DNA of 34,507 nucleotides from an uncultured Oscillospiraceae bacterium (lineage in GTDB: Bacteria; Bacillota; Clostridia; Oscillospirales; Oscillospiraceae), in the NCBI GenBank assembly GCA_947631595.1, contig CANRLZ010000013.1, positions 1 through 34,507 of the forward strand, read 5' to 3'. The notes under the pieces are model-generated. The model made no database searches. It saw nothing but the letters and a program-made list of their open reading frames with translations, and was not told the DNA's origin. Position 1 is the first letter of the stretch; each line of letters begins with the position of its first letter. The position numbers and the translations under genes were made by a program. Positions 26,673 to 33,335 of this stretch are shown here, in pieces.

Positions 26673-27188
26673 TTAGAACTGATTTTCCCGTTCTATGTCG
26701 GTCTTTCCCGTCACCAGCCATTGCACCCGCTCCAATGCTCTCTGTCGCTGCTTGGTGATATTACGGACGCTGCACTCGGCTTCCTCCGCCAAATCTTTTG
26801 TCGGAATGCCCCAGACGATATTCTTCAGCAGGATCTCTTTCTGCTTTGGTGTCAGTTCCCGCAGGGCTGCACTTACCGGGTATTCCTCCACCAGTTGGTA
26901 CAACTCTTCCGGGTCTTGTGAGAAAATGATTTCATCCCAATCCTCCGTCCTGCACAAACTCCGTAGTCCAATAAAGCCGCACTCACCTTCGCAATATTGT
27001 CGGTCCAGCAATGTCAAGTCCCGGTCATCCCGATGCTCCCGATGCCGCCGCTCGTTGTTTTCATCAAAGCGATCCAGCTCGGCTATCACCTCGTCCCACT
27101 TTCCCTCCATTGCCAGGGCCTTCAGCTTGGCGTCCAGCCGTTCTTCCTTTTGGTCCGCCATCGTCTTTTTCAAAATTCCTTTGTTCAT
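26673..27188 (-). CDS. Sigma-70 region 4-like regulator
   Basis: A 171-residue soluble protein. The C-terminus reads LTPKQKEILLKNIVWGIPTK then AEEAECSVRNITKQRQRALER, the helix-turn-helix pattern of sigma-70 region 4. The N-terminal half is acidic and charged, and a region 2 is not evident, so it may be a transcription activator or phage-type late regulator rather than a complete sigma factor. I chose ATG 27188. AGGAGG lies 15 nt upstream, which is long; a later ATG at 27161 and an upstream GTG at 27212 are alternatives. It has a strong promoter at 27248-27276 and is divergent from the small gene at 27296. Confidence 0.7.
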   Translation of the reverse strand: MNKGILKKTMADQKEERLDAKLKALAMEGKWDEVIAELDRFDENNERRHREHRDDRDLTLLDRQYCEGECGFIGLRSLCRTEDWDEIIFSQDPEELYQLVEEYPVSAALRELTPKQKEILLKNIVWGIPTKDLAEEAECSVRNITKQRQRALERVQWLVTGKTDIERENQF

Positions 27189-27211
27189 GTGTACCGTTTT
27201 TGACCTCCTCA

Positions 27212-27262
27212 CCGTCTATAGAATAGACGGTTGTAATTGATATAATTATCATAATCAATTAC
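27212..27262. promoter_or_regulatory. Two dyads in the divergent control region
   Basis: Dyad 1 is CCGTCTAT-AGA-ATAGACGG (27212-27230), a perfect 8-bp palindrome. Dyad 2 is GTAATTGAT (27233-27241) with ATCAATTAC (27254-27262), perfect 9-bp arms 12 bp apart. Dyad 2 straddles the -10 of the leftward promoter and dyad 1 lies in its 5' leader. Operator sites are the natural reading; which protein binds is unknown. Confidence 0.65.
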
Positions 27263-27276
27263 ATCAATTTTGTCAA
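27248..27276 (-). promoter_or_regulatory. Promoter of the sigma-like gene
   Basis: On the minus strand a perfect TTGACA -35 (27271-27276) and a TATGAT -10 (27248-27253) are separated by 17 nt. Dyad 2 overlaps it, so repression is likely. Confidence 0.75.
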
Positions 27277-27295
27277 GAGGGAGGTAGAGATATTC

Positions 27296-27475
27296 ATGTC
27301 CACAGGAGACGAATGGAGTGGCCTGGCAAATCTGTTGGCCGGATTGATTGAAAAGTATATAGACAAACTGGATTTGAATGCTCTGCCCGACCCCGCACCC
27401 AGACCGTGCAGCACAGAAAAAGATGTCGAAATGACCCAAACTCCTTGTTGCAAAGGCTCGGAAGCTATGGTATGA
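27296..27475 (+). CDS. Small protein, 59 residues, unknown
   Basis: It begins MSTGDEWSGLANLLAGLIEK and ends CCKGSEAMV. The N-terminal half looks like an amphipathic helix (LANLLAGLIEKYIDKLDL). The C-terminal half has three cysteines, two of them adjacent. GAGGGAGG lies about 10 nt upstream of the ATG, and the gene starts just past the divergent control region, which supports expression. It is followed 46 bp later by the KilA-N gene on the same strand. I do not recognise a family. Confidence 0.5.
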   Translation: MSTGDEWSGLANLLAGLIEKYIDKLDLNALPDPAPRPCSTEKDVEMTQTPCCKGSEAMV

Positions 27476-27521
27476 TTATCGTGATAGAGTTGTCCAAACA
27501 AATGTAGGGGGTGTTCCTTTT

Positions 27522-28376
27522 ATGGGAAATCCAATCAAGAAAGAGGTCATCCACGCCAAAGGAATTGATATCGGCATCTATACCACAGACTTTGAAAACG
27601 AATTTATCTCCTTGACCGATCTGGCAAAATATAAGAGCGACGAACCAAACGATGTGATCCGCAACTGGATGCGGGGCCGGGATGTCATTGAATTCCTTGG
27701 CCTTTGGGAGAGTCTGCATAACCCGGATTTTAAACCCGTCGAATTCGATGGGTTTAAAAGTCAGGCCGGCTCTAACGCATTTACCATGTCTCCCGCAAAA
27801 TGGATCAAGGGTGTAAACGCCATCGGCATTGTGGTCAAGTCCGGCCGTTACGGCGGCGGCACCTATGCCCACATGGATATCGCCATGGCCTTTGCCACCT
27901 GGCTTTCCCCCGAATTTCAGCTCTATGTGATGAAGGACTACCGGCGGCTGAAATCTGATGAGAGCAGCCGCATCTCCCTGGGCTGGAACCTGAATCGGGA
28001 GATCGCCAAGCTCAACTACCGCATCCATACCGATGCCATCAAGGAAAATCTGATCCCCCCGGAGCTGACGGCAGAGCAGATCGCATTTACTTACGCCAGC
28101 GAGGCCGACCTTCTCAATGTGGCCCTGTTTGGTCTGACCGCCAAGCAGTGGCGGGAGAATCACCCCGGCAAAAAGGACAATATGCGGGACGAGGCCACCC
28201 TTCAACAGCTTTTGATACTGGCCAATCTGGAAAGCTACAACGCCATCCTTATTGAGCAGGGCAAGACACAGTCGGAGCGGCTGGTTGCCCTGCGGGATCT
28301 GGCCGTTCAGCAAATGCGCTCCCTGCAAGCCTTGAACCTCGGCAACCTGCCCCAGCTTCCCGAGGGCCAAGCGTAA
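27522..28376 (+). CDS. KilA-N domain protein
   Basis: A 284-residue protein with an N-terminal KilA-N DNA-binding domain (about residues 10-135): EFISLTDLAKYKSDEPNDVI, WMRGRDVIEFLGLWE, RYGGGTYAHMDIAMAFATWL and SPEFQLYVMKDYRRLK. KilA-N proteins occur in phages and mobile elements and bind DNA. Their exact role is mostly unknown. The C-terminal part contains ALFGLTAKQWRENHPG and is otherwise uncharacterised. GGGGGTG precedes the ATG. It ends 1 base before the recombinase start, so the two are likely translationally coupled. A 32-bp near-perfect palindrome lies inside the gene at 27728-27759. Confidence 0.85.
   Translation: MGNPIKKEVIHAKGIDIGIYTTDFENEFISLTDLAKYKSDEPNDVIRNWMRGRDVIEFLGLWESLHNPDFKPVEFDGFKSQAGSNAFTMSPAKWIKGVNAIGIVVKSGRYGGGTYAHMDIAMAFATWLSPEFQLYVMKDYRRLKSDESSRISLGWNLNREIAKLNYRIHTDAIKENLIPPELTAEQIAFTYASEADLLNVALFGLTAKQWRENHPGKKDNMRDEATLQQLLILANLESYNAILIEQGKTQSERLVALRDLAVQQMRSLQALNLGNLPQLPEGQA
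27728..27759. repeat. 32-bp near-perfect palindrome in the KilA-N gene
   Basis: TTTTAAACCCGTCGAA is followed directly by TTCGATGGGTTTAAAA. The halves are reverse complements at 15 of 16 positions, with no spacer. It encodes the FKPVEFDGFK part of the KilA-N domain. Confidence 0.8.
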
Positions 28377-28377
28377 C

Positions 28378-30078
28378 ATGAACGGTATGGACAGAGGAAC
28401 AACAAAAGTCTATCTCTACACCCGTGTATCCACTGCTATGCAGACGGACGGCTACTCCTTGGATGCCCAGAAAGCCCGGATGAAAGCCTTTGCCGAATAT
28501 AACGGCTATGAGATCGCAGGGGAATACGAGGATGCGGGCAAATCAGGTAAATCCATTGAAGGCCGGGCCGAGTTCTCCCAAATGATGGAGGATATCAAAT
28601 CCGGAAAAGACGGCGTGTCCTTTGTGCTGGTATTCAAGCTGTCCCGCTTCGGACGAAACGCCGCCGATGTGCTCTCCACCCTCCAGATCATGCAGGATTT
28701 TGGGGTCAATCTCATCTGTGTGGAGGATGGCATCGACTCCTCCAAGGATGCCGGGAAGCTGATGATCTCCGTTCTCTCCGCCGTGGCGGAGATCGAACGG
28801 GAGAATATCCGTGTCCAAACCATGGAGGGCCGCATCCAGAAGGCCAGAGAGGGCAAGTGGAACGGCGGCTTCGCCCCCTACGGCTACCGGCTGGTGAATG
28901 GCCGGCTGGAGATCAACGAGGAGGAAGCCGTTGCCATCCGAACCATCTACGACCAGTATGTCAACACCGACATTGGCGCCAACGGCCTTTCAAGGTATCT
29001 GGAGGATCACGGTATTCGCAAGCTGCCCCGGCAAAATGGGACAAACACACTCTTTGACGCTCACCTTATTCGCTTGATTTTGAAAAACCCCGTCTACTGC
29101 GGCAAGATCGCCTACGGACGCCGAAAAACCGAAAAGGTACACGGCACCCGAAACGACTACCACCTGGTCCATCAGGACAATTACCTTCTGGCAGATGGCC
29201 AGCACAAGGCCATTGTCACGGAGGAGGTCTGGCAGCAGGCCCAGGTAAAGCTGTTGGCCCAAGCCAAACGGTATGAGCATGTCCACCGTGGAAAGGATGA
29301 GCATATCCATCTTCTCTCCGGTATCGTAAAATGCCCCCTGTGTGGCGCCGGAATGTATGGCAACAAAAGCTCCAAGCGACATCCGGACGGTTCGTTTTAC
29401 AAGGATTTTTACTACTATGGCTGCAAACACCGCACTATGCTGCGGGGCCATAAGTGTGATTACAAAAAGCAGATTCGGGAGGAGCTTCTGGACGAAGCGG
29501 TGGCGGAGGTCATCACCAAACTGGTGAGCAACCCAAAATTCGCCGCCATGATGCAGGAGAAGATCAATTTGAAGGTGGACACCGCCGCTATTGACCAGGA
29601 GATCGCCAACTACGAGAAAGAGCTTCGCCAGGTCTATTCCCTCAAATCCCGTCTGACGGATGAGCTGGATGGCCTGGACCCGGATGACCGGCACTACCTC
29701 CGCCAGAAAAATGACCTGGACGAGCGCATCTACAAGCTGTACGATAAAATCGAATCTGTTGAAAATCGGCTTATTGAAGCCCGAGCCAAGAAGGCCTCCA
29801 TTGAGGCGGACAAGGTCACCAGCGACAACATCTACAAGGTCCTCATTTACTTTGACCGCCTGTATGCTGTCATGAACCCCCTGGAGCGCCGCCAACTTGT
29901 AGAGTCTTTGATCTCAGAAGTCCATGTCTATGAGGAGCGTCAGCCCAACGGCCAGTGGCTGAAGTCCATCAAATTTAAGTTGCCCATCATCCGGGAGGAT
30001 ATGGAATTGAGTTTAGACTCTGAAGAACATATTGAGACGGTGGCGCTGCTGTCCAGGGGAGAGAGCCAGTCAAAGTAG
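28378..30078 (+). CDS. Large serine recombinase of the element
   Basis: A site-specific recombinase of 566 residues that integrates and excises the element. The resolvase-type catalytic domain has YTRVST with the nucleophile Ser18, then KLSRFGRNAADV and the helix around EIERENI (about 139). A recombinase domain follows (about 165-290). A zinc ribbon uses C319, C322, C349 and C360. A coiled coil spans about 400-480, and IKFKLPI is near the end. The att core encodes E553-T554-V555, and the last 11 residues (ALLSRGESQSK) come from chromosomal DNA. In the circular element the frame continues into the 98-residue tail now attached to RlmD. It lies one base after the KilA-N gene. Comparable to TnpX of Tn4451 in type. 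Confidence 0.93.
   Translation: MNGMDRGTTKVYLYTRVSTAMQTDGYSLDAQKARMKAFAEYNGYEIAGEYEDAGKSGKSIEGRAEFSQMMEDIKSGKDGVSFVLVFKLSRFGRNAADVLSTLQIMQDFGVNLICVEDGIDSSKDAGKLMISVLSAVAEIERENIRVQTMEGRIQKAREGKWNGGFAPYGYRLVNGRLEINEEEAVAIRTIYDQYVNTDIGANGLSRYLEDHGIRKLPRQNGTNTLFDAHLIRLILKNPVYCGKIAYGRRKTEKVHGTRNDYHLVHQDNYLLADGQHKAIVTEEVWQQAQVKLLAQAKRYEHVHRGKDEHIHLLSGIVKCPLCGAGMYGNKSSKRHPDGSFYKDFYYYGCKHRTMLRGHKCDYKKQIREELLDEAVAEVITKLVSNPKFAAMMQEKINLKVDTAAIDQEIANYEKELRQVYSLKSRLTDELDGLDPDDRHYLRQKNDLDERIYKLYDKIESVENRLIEARAKKASIEADKVTSDNIYKVLIYFDRLYAVMNPLERRQLVESLISEVHVYEERQPNGQWLKSIKFKLPIIREDMELSLDSEEHIETVALLSRGESQSK
30034..30042 (+). other. attR core in the recombinase gene
   Basis: GAGACGGTG, codons 553-555 of the recombinase, flanked left by element sequence (AACATATT) and right by host-side sequence (GCGCTGCTGTCC). 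Predicted attP is AACATATT-core-TGCCTGTTGACC. Confidence 0.85.
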
Positions 30079-30214
30079 ATCAGGGTCAGCTTCTCTCTGG
30101 CGGATACGGATATGTCCGGCCTCCAAAAAGGCGCGGCCTATGGAGAATAAACCGAAGTCGGAGAACGCCAAACAGCCCCCACCGGGAAAAGAAGCGGCGA
30201 TAAGGGGGGCGTTC
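30043..30214 (+). pseudogene. Decayed, displaced 3' tail of rlmD
   Basis: In the rlmD frame the DNA reads ALLSRGESQSK, a TAG stop, then IRVSFSLADTDMSGLQKGAA and YGE before TAA. A +1-shifted frame from 30140 reads ENKPKSENAKQPPPGKEAAI followed by RGAF. Both pieces align with the intact tail on RlmD: IEVDLNLSELD...SKATYDE with the first, and YNPPKSDTSRQP...EKETAIRAAL with the second. The central part (the KAYVLNQFGLK...QVKRKC section) is missing. So this is a tail with a premature stop, an internal deletion and a frameshift. It is either the original rlmD end or one left by an earlier integration. Confidence 0.75.
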
Positions 30215-30818
30215 AGTGAGTCAGCCTCTTTTTACAGTAGGATATTTTTCCGCAATTCGGACATTTTAACTTTCGCTTGGTAATGGTATGCGGCCCGGCA
30301 ATATAGGCGATTGCACTCGGCTCAAACCTTGTGCCGCATTTAGGGCATTCAAAGGTTCCTGCTGACAGGTCAAGCACGACCGCCACGGCAATCCCTCCCG
30401 CGATCACTATCGATGCGATCACAGCGAGCAGGACGCGCAACCACATTTCCATTTCCAGCACACCGGATAACAAAATCAATGTCACGCCGGATAAAATCGT
30501 CAGGAAACAAACCGCTACCGAAAGTACGATCTTTTTCCTGCTTTCTTCCTTTTCTTTTACCAAATTCATCATATTCTCCTCCGCTTTGTTTTTGTACTCG
30601 GAGTCGGTCAGGCGCTGACCGGAAAGCAATTCGTTGACGCTGATGCGGAGTGTTTCGCACAGGGGCAACATCAGAGAAACCTCCGGCAGCCCGTTTCCTC
30701 TTTCCCATTTGCTCACGGTCTTATCGCTGATGCCAAGCATATCGGCAAGTTGACGCTGGGTGTAGGACTGTTCCTTTCGCATCGACGCAATAAATTTTCC
30801 AATTTTGATTTGATCCAT
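30213..30818 (-). CDS. XRE-family regulator with membrane spans and zinc ribbon
   Basis: A 201-residue protein. The N-terminal helix-turn-helix (about residues 5-65: IASMRKEQSYTQRQLADMLG, KTVSKWERGNGLPEVS) is of Cro/C1 type. Two hydrophobic segments (about 97-117 and 125-148) follow, then a C-terminal zinc ribbon with CPKCG and CPNCG pairs. It is probably a membrane-anchored regulator; the signal it senses is unknown. The ATG has GGAGGAG about 8 nt upstream. Base composition is lower than the surrounding housekeeping genes, suggesting acquired DNA. Its 3' end abuts the rlmD tail remnant. It faces the recombinase gene. Confidence 0.82.
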   Translation of the reverse strand: MDQIKIGKFIASMRKEQSYTQRQLADMLGISDKTVSKWERGNGLPEVSLMLPLCETLRISVNELLSGQRLTDSEYKNKAEENMMNLVKEKEESRKKIVLSVAVCFLTILSGVTLILLSGVLEMEMWLRVLLAVIASIVIAGGIAVAVVLDLSAGTFECPKCGTRFEPSAIAYIAGPHTITKRKLKCPNCGKISYCKKRLTH

Positions 30819-30880
30819 AACCGTCTCCTCCTCTCCGCAAGATCAGAATAGCATAAATCATTGAAATTTCACACACACGA

Positions 30881-30915
30881 AGCGTAGAGTTCCGCTGAAA
30901 TACGCACTCTACGCT
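30881..30915. repeat. 10-bp hairpin upstream of the XRE gene
   Basis: AGCGTAGAGT (30881-30890) and ACTCTACGCT (30906-30915) match perfectly with a 15-base loop. It lies between the XRE gene start and the 77-codon frame upstream. Without a T tract it is only a weak terminator candidate. Confidence 0.5.
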
Positions 30916-30930
30916 CCGCAGAGATTTTCT

Positions 30931-31164
30931 CTATTTCTCTTTTTCTTTGTCAATAAATAAATTACACAGGCGCATCACAGCGGCGAACAAGACCCCTGCG
31001 ACCGGCCAGAAGACCCATGTGATCTTCCAGCCGACCGTCAAAAAGCCCCACCGAGATACACGGCGGCGGCAGTCATCCATTAGGCTGTGGAGACGGTTTT
31101 CTTGACGCGGGTCTTTCTCCGACTCCCGCCGCGCGCAGGCTCCCTCTTTCAAGCGCTTCCGCAT
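30931..31164 (-). pseudogene. Possible membrane-protein fragment
   Basis: A 77-codon frame with a basic N-terminal half and a hydrophobic C-terminal half (GWKITWVFWPVAGVLFAAVM) ending IDKEKEK. No ribosome site is visible before ATG 31164. The WxxTWxxxPxAG pattern resembles the last membrane segment of HTH-membrane proteins, so this may be the 3' remnant of such a gene. It is equally possible that it is not translated. Confidence 0.35.
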
Positions 31165-31267
31165 ACTGGCCCAGCGGACGCCGGCAAGGGGAATGAGGGC
31201 CGCTCCGGCCTACGCGCACGGAGGGATCGAGGGCGCGTCCGGGCGGCATATTCCCCCCCTGTGGGCC

Positions 31268-31296
31268 TTGACAGCGGCGGGGTTTTTGGGTACAAT
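31268..31296 (+). promoter_or_regulatory. Strong promoter for the SDR gene
   Basis: A consensus TTGACA and a TACAAT are separated by 17 nt, 49 nt upstream of the SDR start codon. Confidence 0.82.
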
Positions 31297-31345
31297 CTCA
31301 GGAGTGCGTTTTGTAAAAATTTTGCAGCGAGGAGGATGTGTTTTG

Positions 31346-32119
31346 ATGAAGAATTACTTTGATCTGAAGGGCCAGGTGGCGCTGGTCACCGGCGCGTCCA
31401 CCGGGTTGGGCGTGCAGATGGCCAAGGCGCTGGCCAACCAGGGCGCGAACATCGTGGTCATCGCCCGGCGGCAGAACCTCATCGACCAGGTGGCCGCGGA
31501 GATCGCCAAGGACTACGGCGTGGAGACCCTGGCCGTGAAGTGCGACATCACCGACACCGACGCGGTCAACGCCATGGTGGATACCGTGCTGGCCAAGTTC
31601 GGCCGCATCGACATCCTCATCAACAACGCCGGCACCGGCGCGGTGGCGCCCGCCGAGGACATCACCGACGAGCAGTTCGCCAACGAGATGAACATCGACC
31701 TCTTCGGCACCTTCCGGGTGGCCCGCGCCGTGGCCAAGAAGGCCATGATCCCCGCCAAGTACGGCCGCGTCATCAACATCGCCTCCATGTACGGCCTGGT
31801 GGGCAACAAGGTCGCCGGCTCCTCCCCCTACCACGCGGCCAAGGGCGGCGTGGTCAACCTCACCCGCGCCCTGGCGGCGGAGTGGGGCAAGTGCGGCATC
31901 ACCGTCAACGCCATCTGCCCGGGCTACTTCTACACCGACCTGACCCGGGACACGCTGGACTCCGACTTCTTCCAGCAGAACGCCAAGACCATGATCCCCG
32001 AGGAGCGCTACGGCAACGAGGGCGAGCTGGACACCGCCGCCATCTTCCTGGCCTCCCCCGCCTCCAGCTACGTCACCGGCGTCCCCGTCCCCGTGGACGG
32101 CGGCTACACCTGCATGTAA
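31346..32119 (+). CDS. SDR-family NAD(P)-dependent oxidoreductase
   Basis: A classical short-chain dehydrogenase of 257 residues. The cofactor motif is TGASTGLG (about 16-23), followed by NNAG (about 95), the catalytic Ser in NIASMYG, and YHAAK. The C-terminal PVPVDGGYTCM is typical. Overall it looks like the gluconate 5-dehydrogenase/IdnO-like subgroup, but the substrate cannot be fixed from sequence. The start ATG 31346 has GAGGAGG 10 nt upstream; longer in-frame starts would cross the promoter. It is monocistronic: its own strong promoter and a strong terminator bracket it. Confidence 0.9.
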   Translation: MKNYFDLKGQVALVTGASTGLGVQMAKALANQGANIVVIARRQNLIDQVAAEIAKDYGVETLAVKCDITDTDAVNAMVDTVLAKFGRIDILINNAGTGAVAPAEDITDEQFANEMNIDLFGTFRVARAVAKKAMIPAKYGRVINIASMYGLVGNKVAGSSPYHAAKGGVVNLTRALAAEWGKCGITVNAICPGYFYTDLTRDTLDSDFFQQNAKTMIPEERYGNEGELDTAAIFLASPASSYVTGVPVPVDGGYTCM

Positions 32120-32155
32120 TTCGTCCCCGCGGGGGCTTTCGGATCGTCGATACGA

Positions 32156-32200
32156 CGGAGGGGCCTCCCGGCCGCGGGAGGCCCCTCCGCTTTCCCTTCT
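32156..32200 (+). terminator. Terminator of the SDR gene
   Basis: CGGAGGGGCCTCCC pairs perfectly with GGGAGGCCCCTCCG around GGCCGC, then CTTTCCCTTCT. Very stable stem, imperfect T tract. Confidence 0.8.
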
Positions 32201-32258
32201 CCCCAGGTGTGGACAGCGGGAGGGCAAATTATCAAACAGACAGATCGAGGGATGGTGA

Positions 32259-32957
32259 ATGGGTAAAAAATGGATCGTGCGGCGGGCGTTTGTGAAGAGC
32301 CTGCCGGTGATGGCGGCCTATGTGATCTTAGGCATGGGCTTTGGGATCCTCATGGACGACCGGGGGTACGCGCCGGGGTGGTCCATCCTGTGCAGCGTTT
32401 TGATCTACGCCGGGGCGATGCAGTATGTCACCGCCGACCTGCTGGCCACGGCGGCCTCGCCGCTGTCGGCGGCGTTGATGACCCTGATGGTGAACGCCCG
32501 GCACCTCTTTTACGGCATCTCCATGGTGGGCAAATACCGGGAGATGGGCAAGGCCAAGCCCTACCTCATCTTCGGCCTCACCGACGAGACCTACTCGCTG
32601 CTCTGCGACGGCCGGGATTGGCCGGGAGACGCCAGGGACGCCCGGCTCTACTGCTTTCTGGTCACCCTGTTCGACCAGTGCTACTGGGTCTTGGGCACCG
32701 CCCTGGGGGCGGTTTTGGGCACGGTGCTGGCGTTCAACTCCACCGGCATCGACTTCTCCATGACCGCCCTCTTTGTCACCGTCTTCGTAGAGCAGTGGCT
32801 CACCGCCAAGGAGCGCCGCGCCGCCCTGGTGGGCGTCGGTTCCGCGGCGGCGTGCCTGCTCATCTTTGGGCCGGAGCGCTTCCTCATCCCCGCCATGGCG
32901 CTCATCGTCCTGCTCCTCTCCGCCACCTATCCGAAGGGGGGTAAGGGCCGTGCGTGA
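32259..32957 (+). CDS. azlC: AzlC-family branched-chain amino acid exporter subunit
   Basis: A polytopic membrane protein of 232 residues, about six spans. The family signature is present: PVMAAYVILGMGFGILMDDRG near the N-terminus, then YAGAMQYV, LMTLMVNARHLFYGISM and FGLTDETYSL. AzlC with AzlD exports branched-chain amino acids or analogues (4-azaleucine resistance). Its stop overlaps the azlD start by 8 nt, so the two are translationally coupled. ATG 32259 follows GAGGGATGGTGA. An ilvE gene elsewhere in the window belongs to the same metabolic theme but is not linked to it. Confidence 0.93.
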   Translation: MGKKWIVRRAFVKSLPVMAAYVILGMGFGILMDDRGYAPGWSILCSVLIYAGAMQYVTADLLATAASPLSAALMTLMVNARHLFYGISMVGKYREMGKAKPYLIFGLTDETYSLLCDGRDWPGDARDARLYCFLVTLFDQCYWVLGTALGAVLGTVLAFNSTGIDFSMTALFVTVFVEQWLTAKERRAALVGVGSAAACLLIFGPERFLIPAMALIVLLLSATYPKGGKGRA

Positions 32958-33279
32958 CCTTCAGACCGCAATCCTGATCGGCGTGGTGGCCCTGGTCACC
33001 CTCCTCCTGCGCTTCCTCCCCTTCCTGGTGTTCAACGGCAAGCGGGAGGCGCCCCGGTACATTCTCTTTCTGGGCGACAAGCTGCCCTACGCCATCATGG
33101 GGATGCTCATCATCTACTGCCTGCGCAACGTGACCTTCACCGCCGCCGCCAACTGGCTGCCCGCCGCCCTGGGCGTCCTCATCGTGGCCGCCCTCCACAT
33201 CTGGCGGCGCAACACCCTGCTGAGCATTCTGGGCGGCACCGTCGTCTACATGGTCCTGGTGCAGGCGGTCTTTGTGTGA
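32950..33279 (+). CDS. azlD: AzlD-family transporter small subunit
   Basis: A hydrophobic protein of 109 residues with three to four spans. LLRFLPFLVFNG near residue 20 and LPYAIMGMLIIYCLRNV near 45-65 match the AzlD family. It partners AzlC to form the exporter. GTG 32950 overlaps the azlC stop; GGGGGTAAGGG supplies the ribosome site. Size is normal. Confidence 0.9.
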   Translation: MRDLQTAILIGVVALVTLLLRFLPFLVFNGKREAPRYILFLGDKLPYAIMGMLIIYCLRNVTFTAAANWLPAALGVLIVAALHIWRRNTLLSILGGTVVYMVLVQAVFV

Positions 33280-33283
33280 AAGG

Positions 33284-33312
33284 TTGCGCCCGGGGCGGCG
33301 TTCGTGTATAAT
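33284..33312 (+). promoter_or_regulatory. Promoter for the small membrane protein gene
   Basis: TTGCGC and a perfect TATAAT are separated by 17 nt. It lies 24 nt before ATG 33336 and immediately after azlD. Confidence 0.7.
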
Positions 33313-33335
33313 AGAGGAGACAAGGAGGGATGGAG

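Larger units (their letters stand above)
19646..30042 (+). mobile_element. Integrative and mobilizable element inserted in rlmD
   Basis: The ends share the 9-bp core GAGACGGTG (19646-19654 and 30034-30042). Removing one copy and the DNA between rejoins rlmD in frame (HVETV to ALLSRGE). Contents: the rlmD replacement tail, a terminator, oriT, a MobV relaxase, type III-like res and mod, a zinc-ribbon protein, a sigma-like regulator, a small gene, a KilA-N protein and a large serine recombinase at the right end. No coupling protein or conjugation genes are visible, so transfer would need a helper. The combination of a serine recombinase and a MobV relaxase recalls Tn4451. Base composition is lower than the host's and is lowest across res and mod. 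Confidence 0.88.

Noticed and set aside
27522..28376. KilA-N gene as evidence of a prophage
   Set aside because: There are no capsid, tail, terminase or lysis genes in the window. The setting is a mobilizable element with a relaxase.
30140..30283. Short open frame starting MENKPKSEN as a gene
   Set aside because: It has no ribosome site, and its first 25 residues match the end of the rlmD tail, so it is better read as part of the decayed tail.
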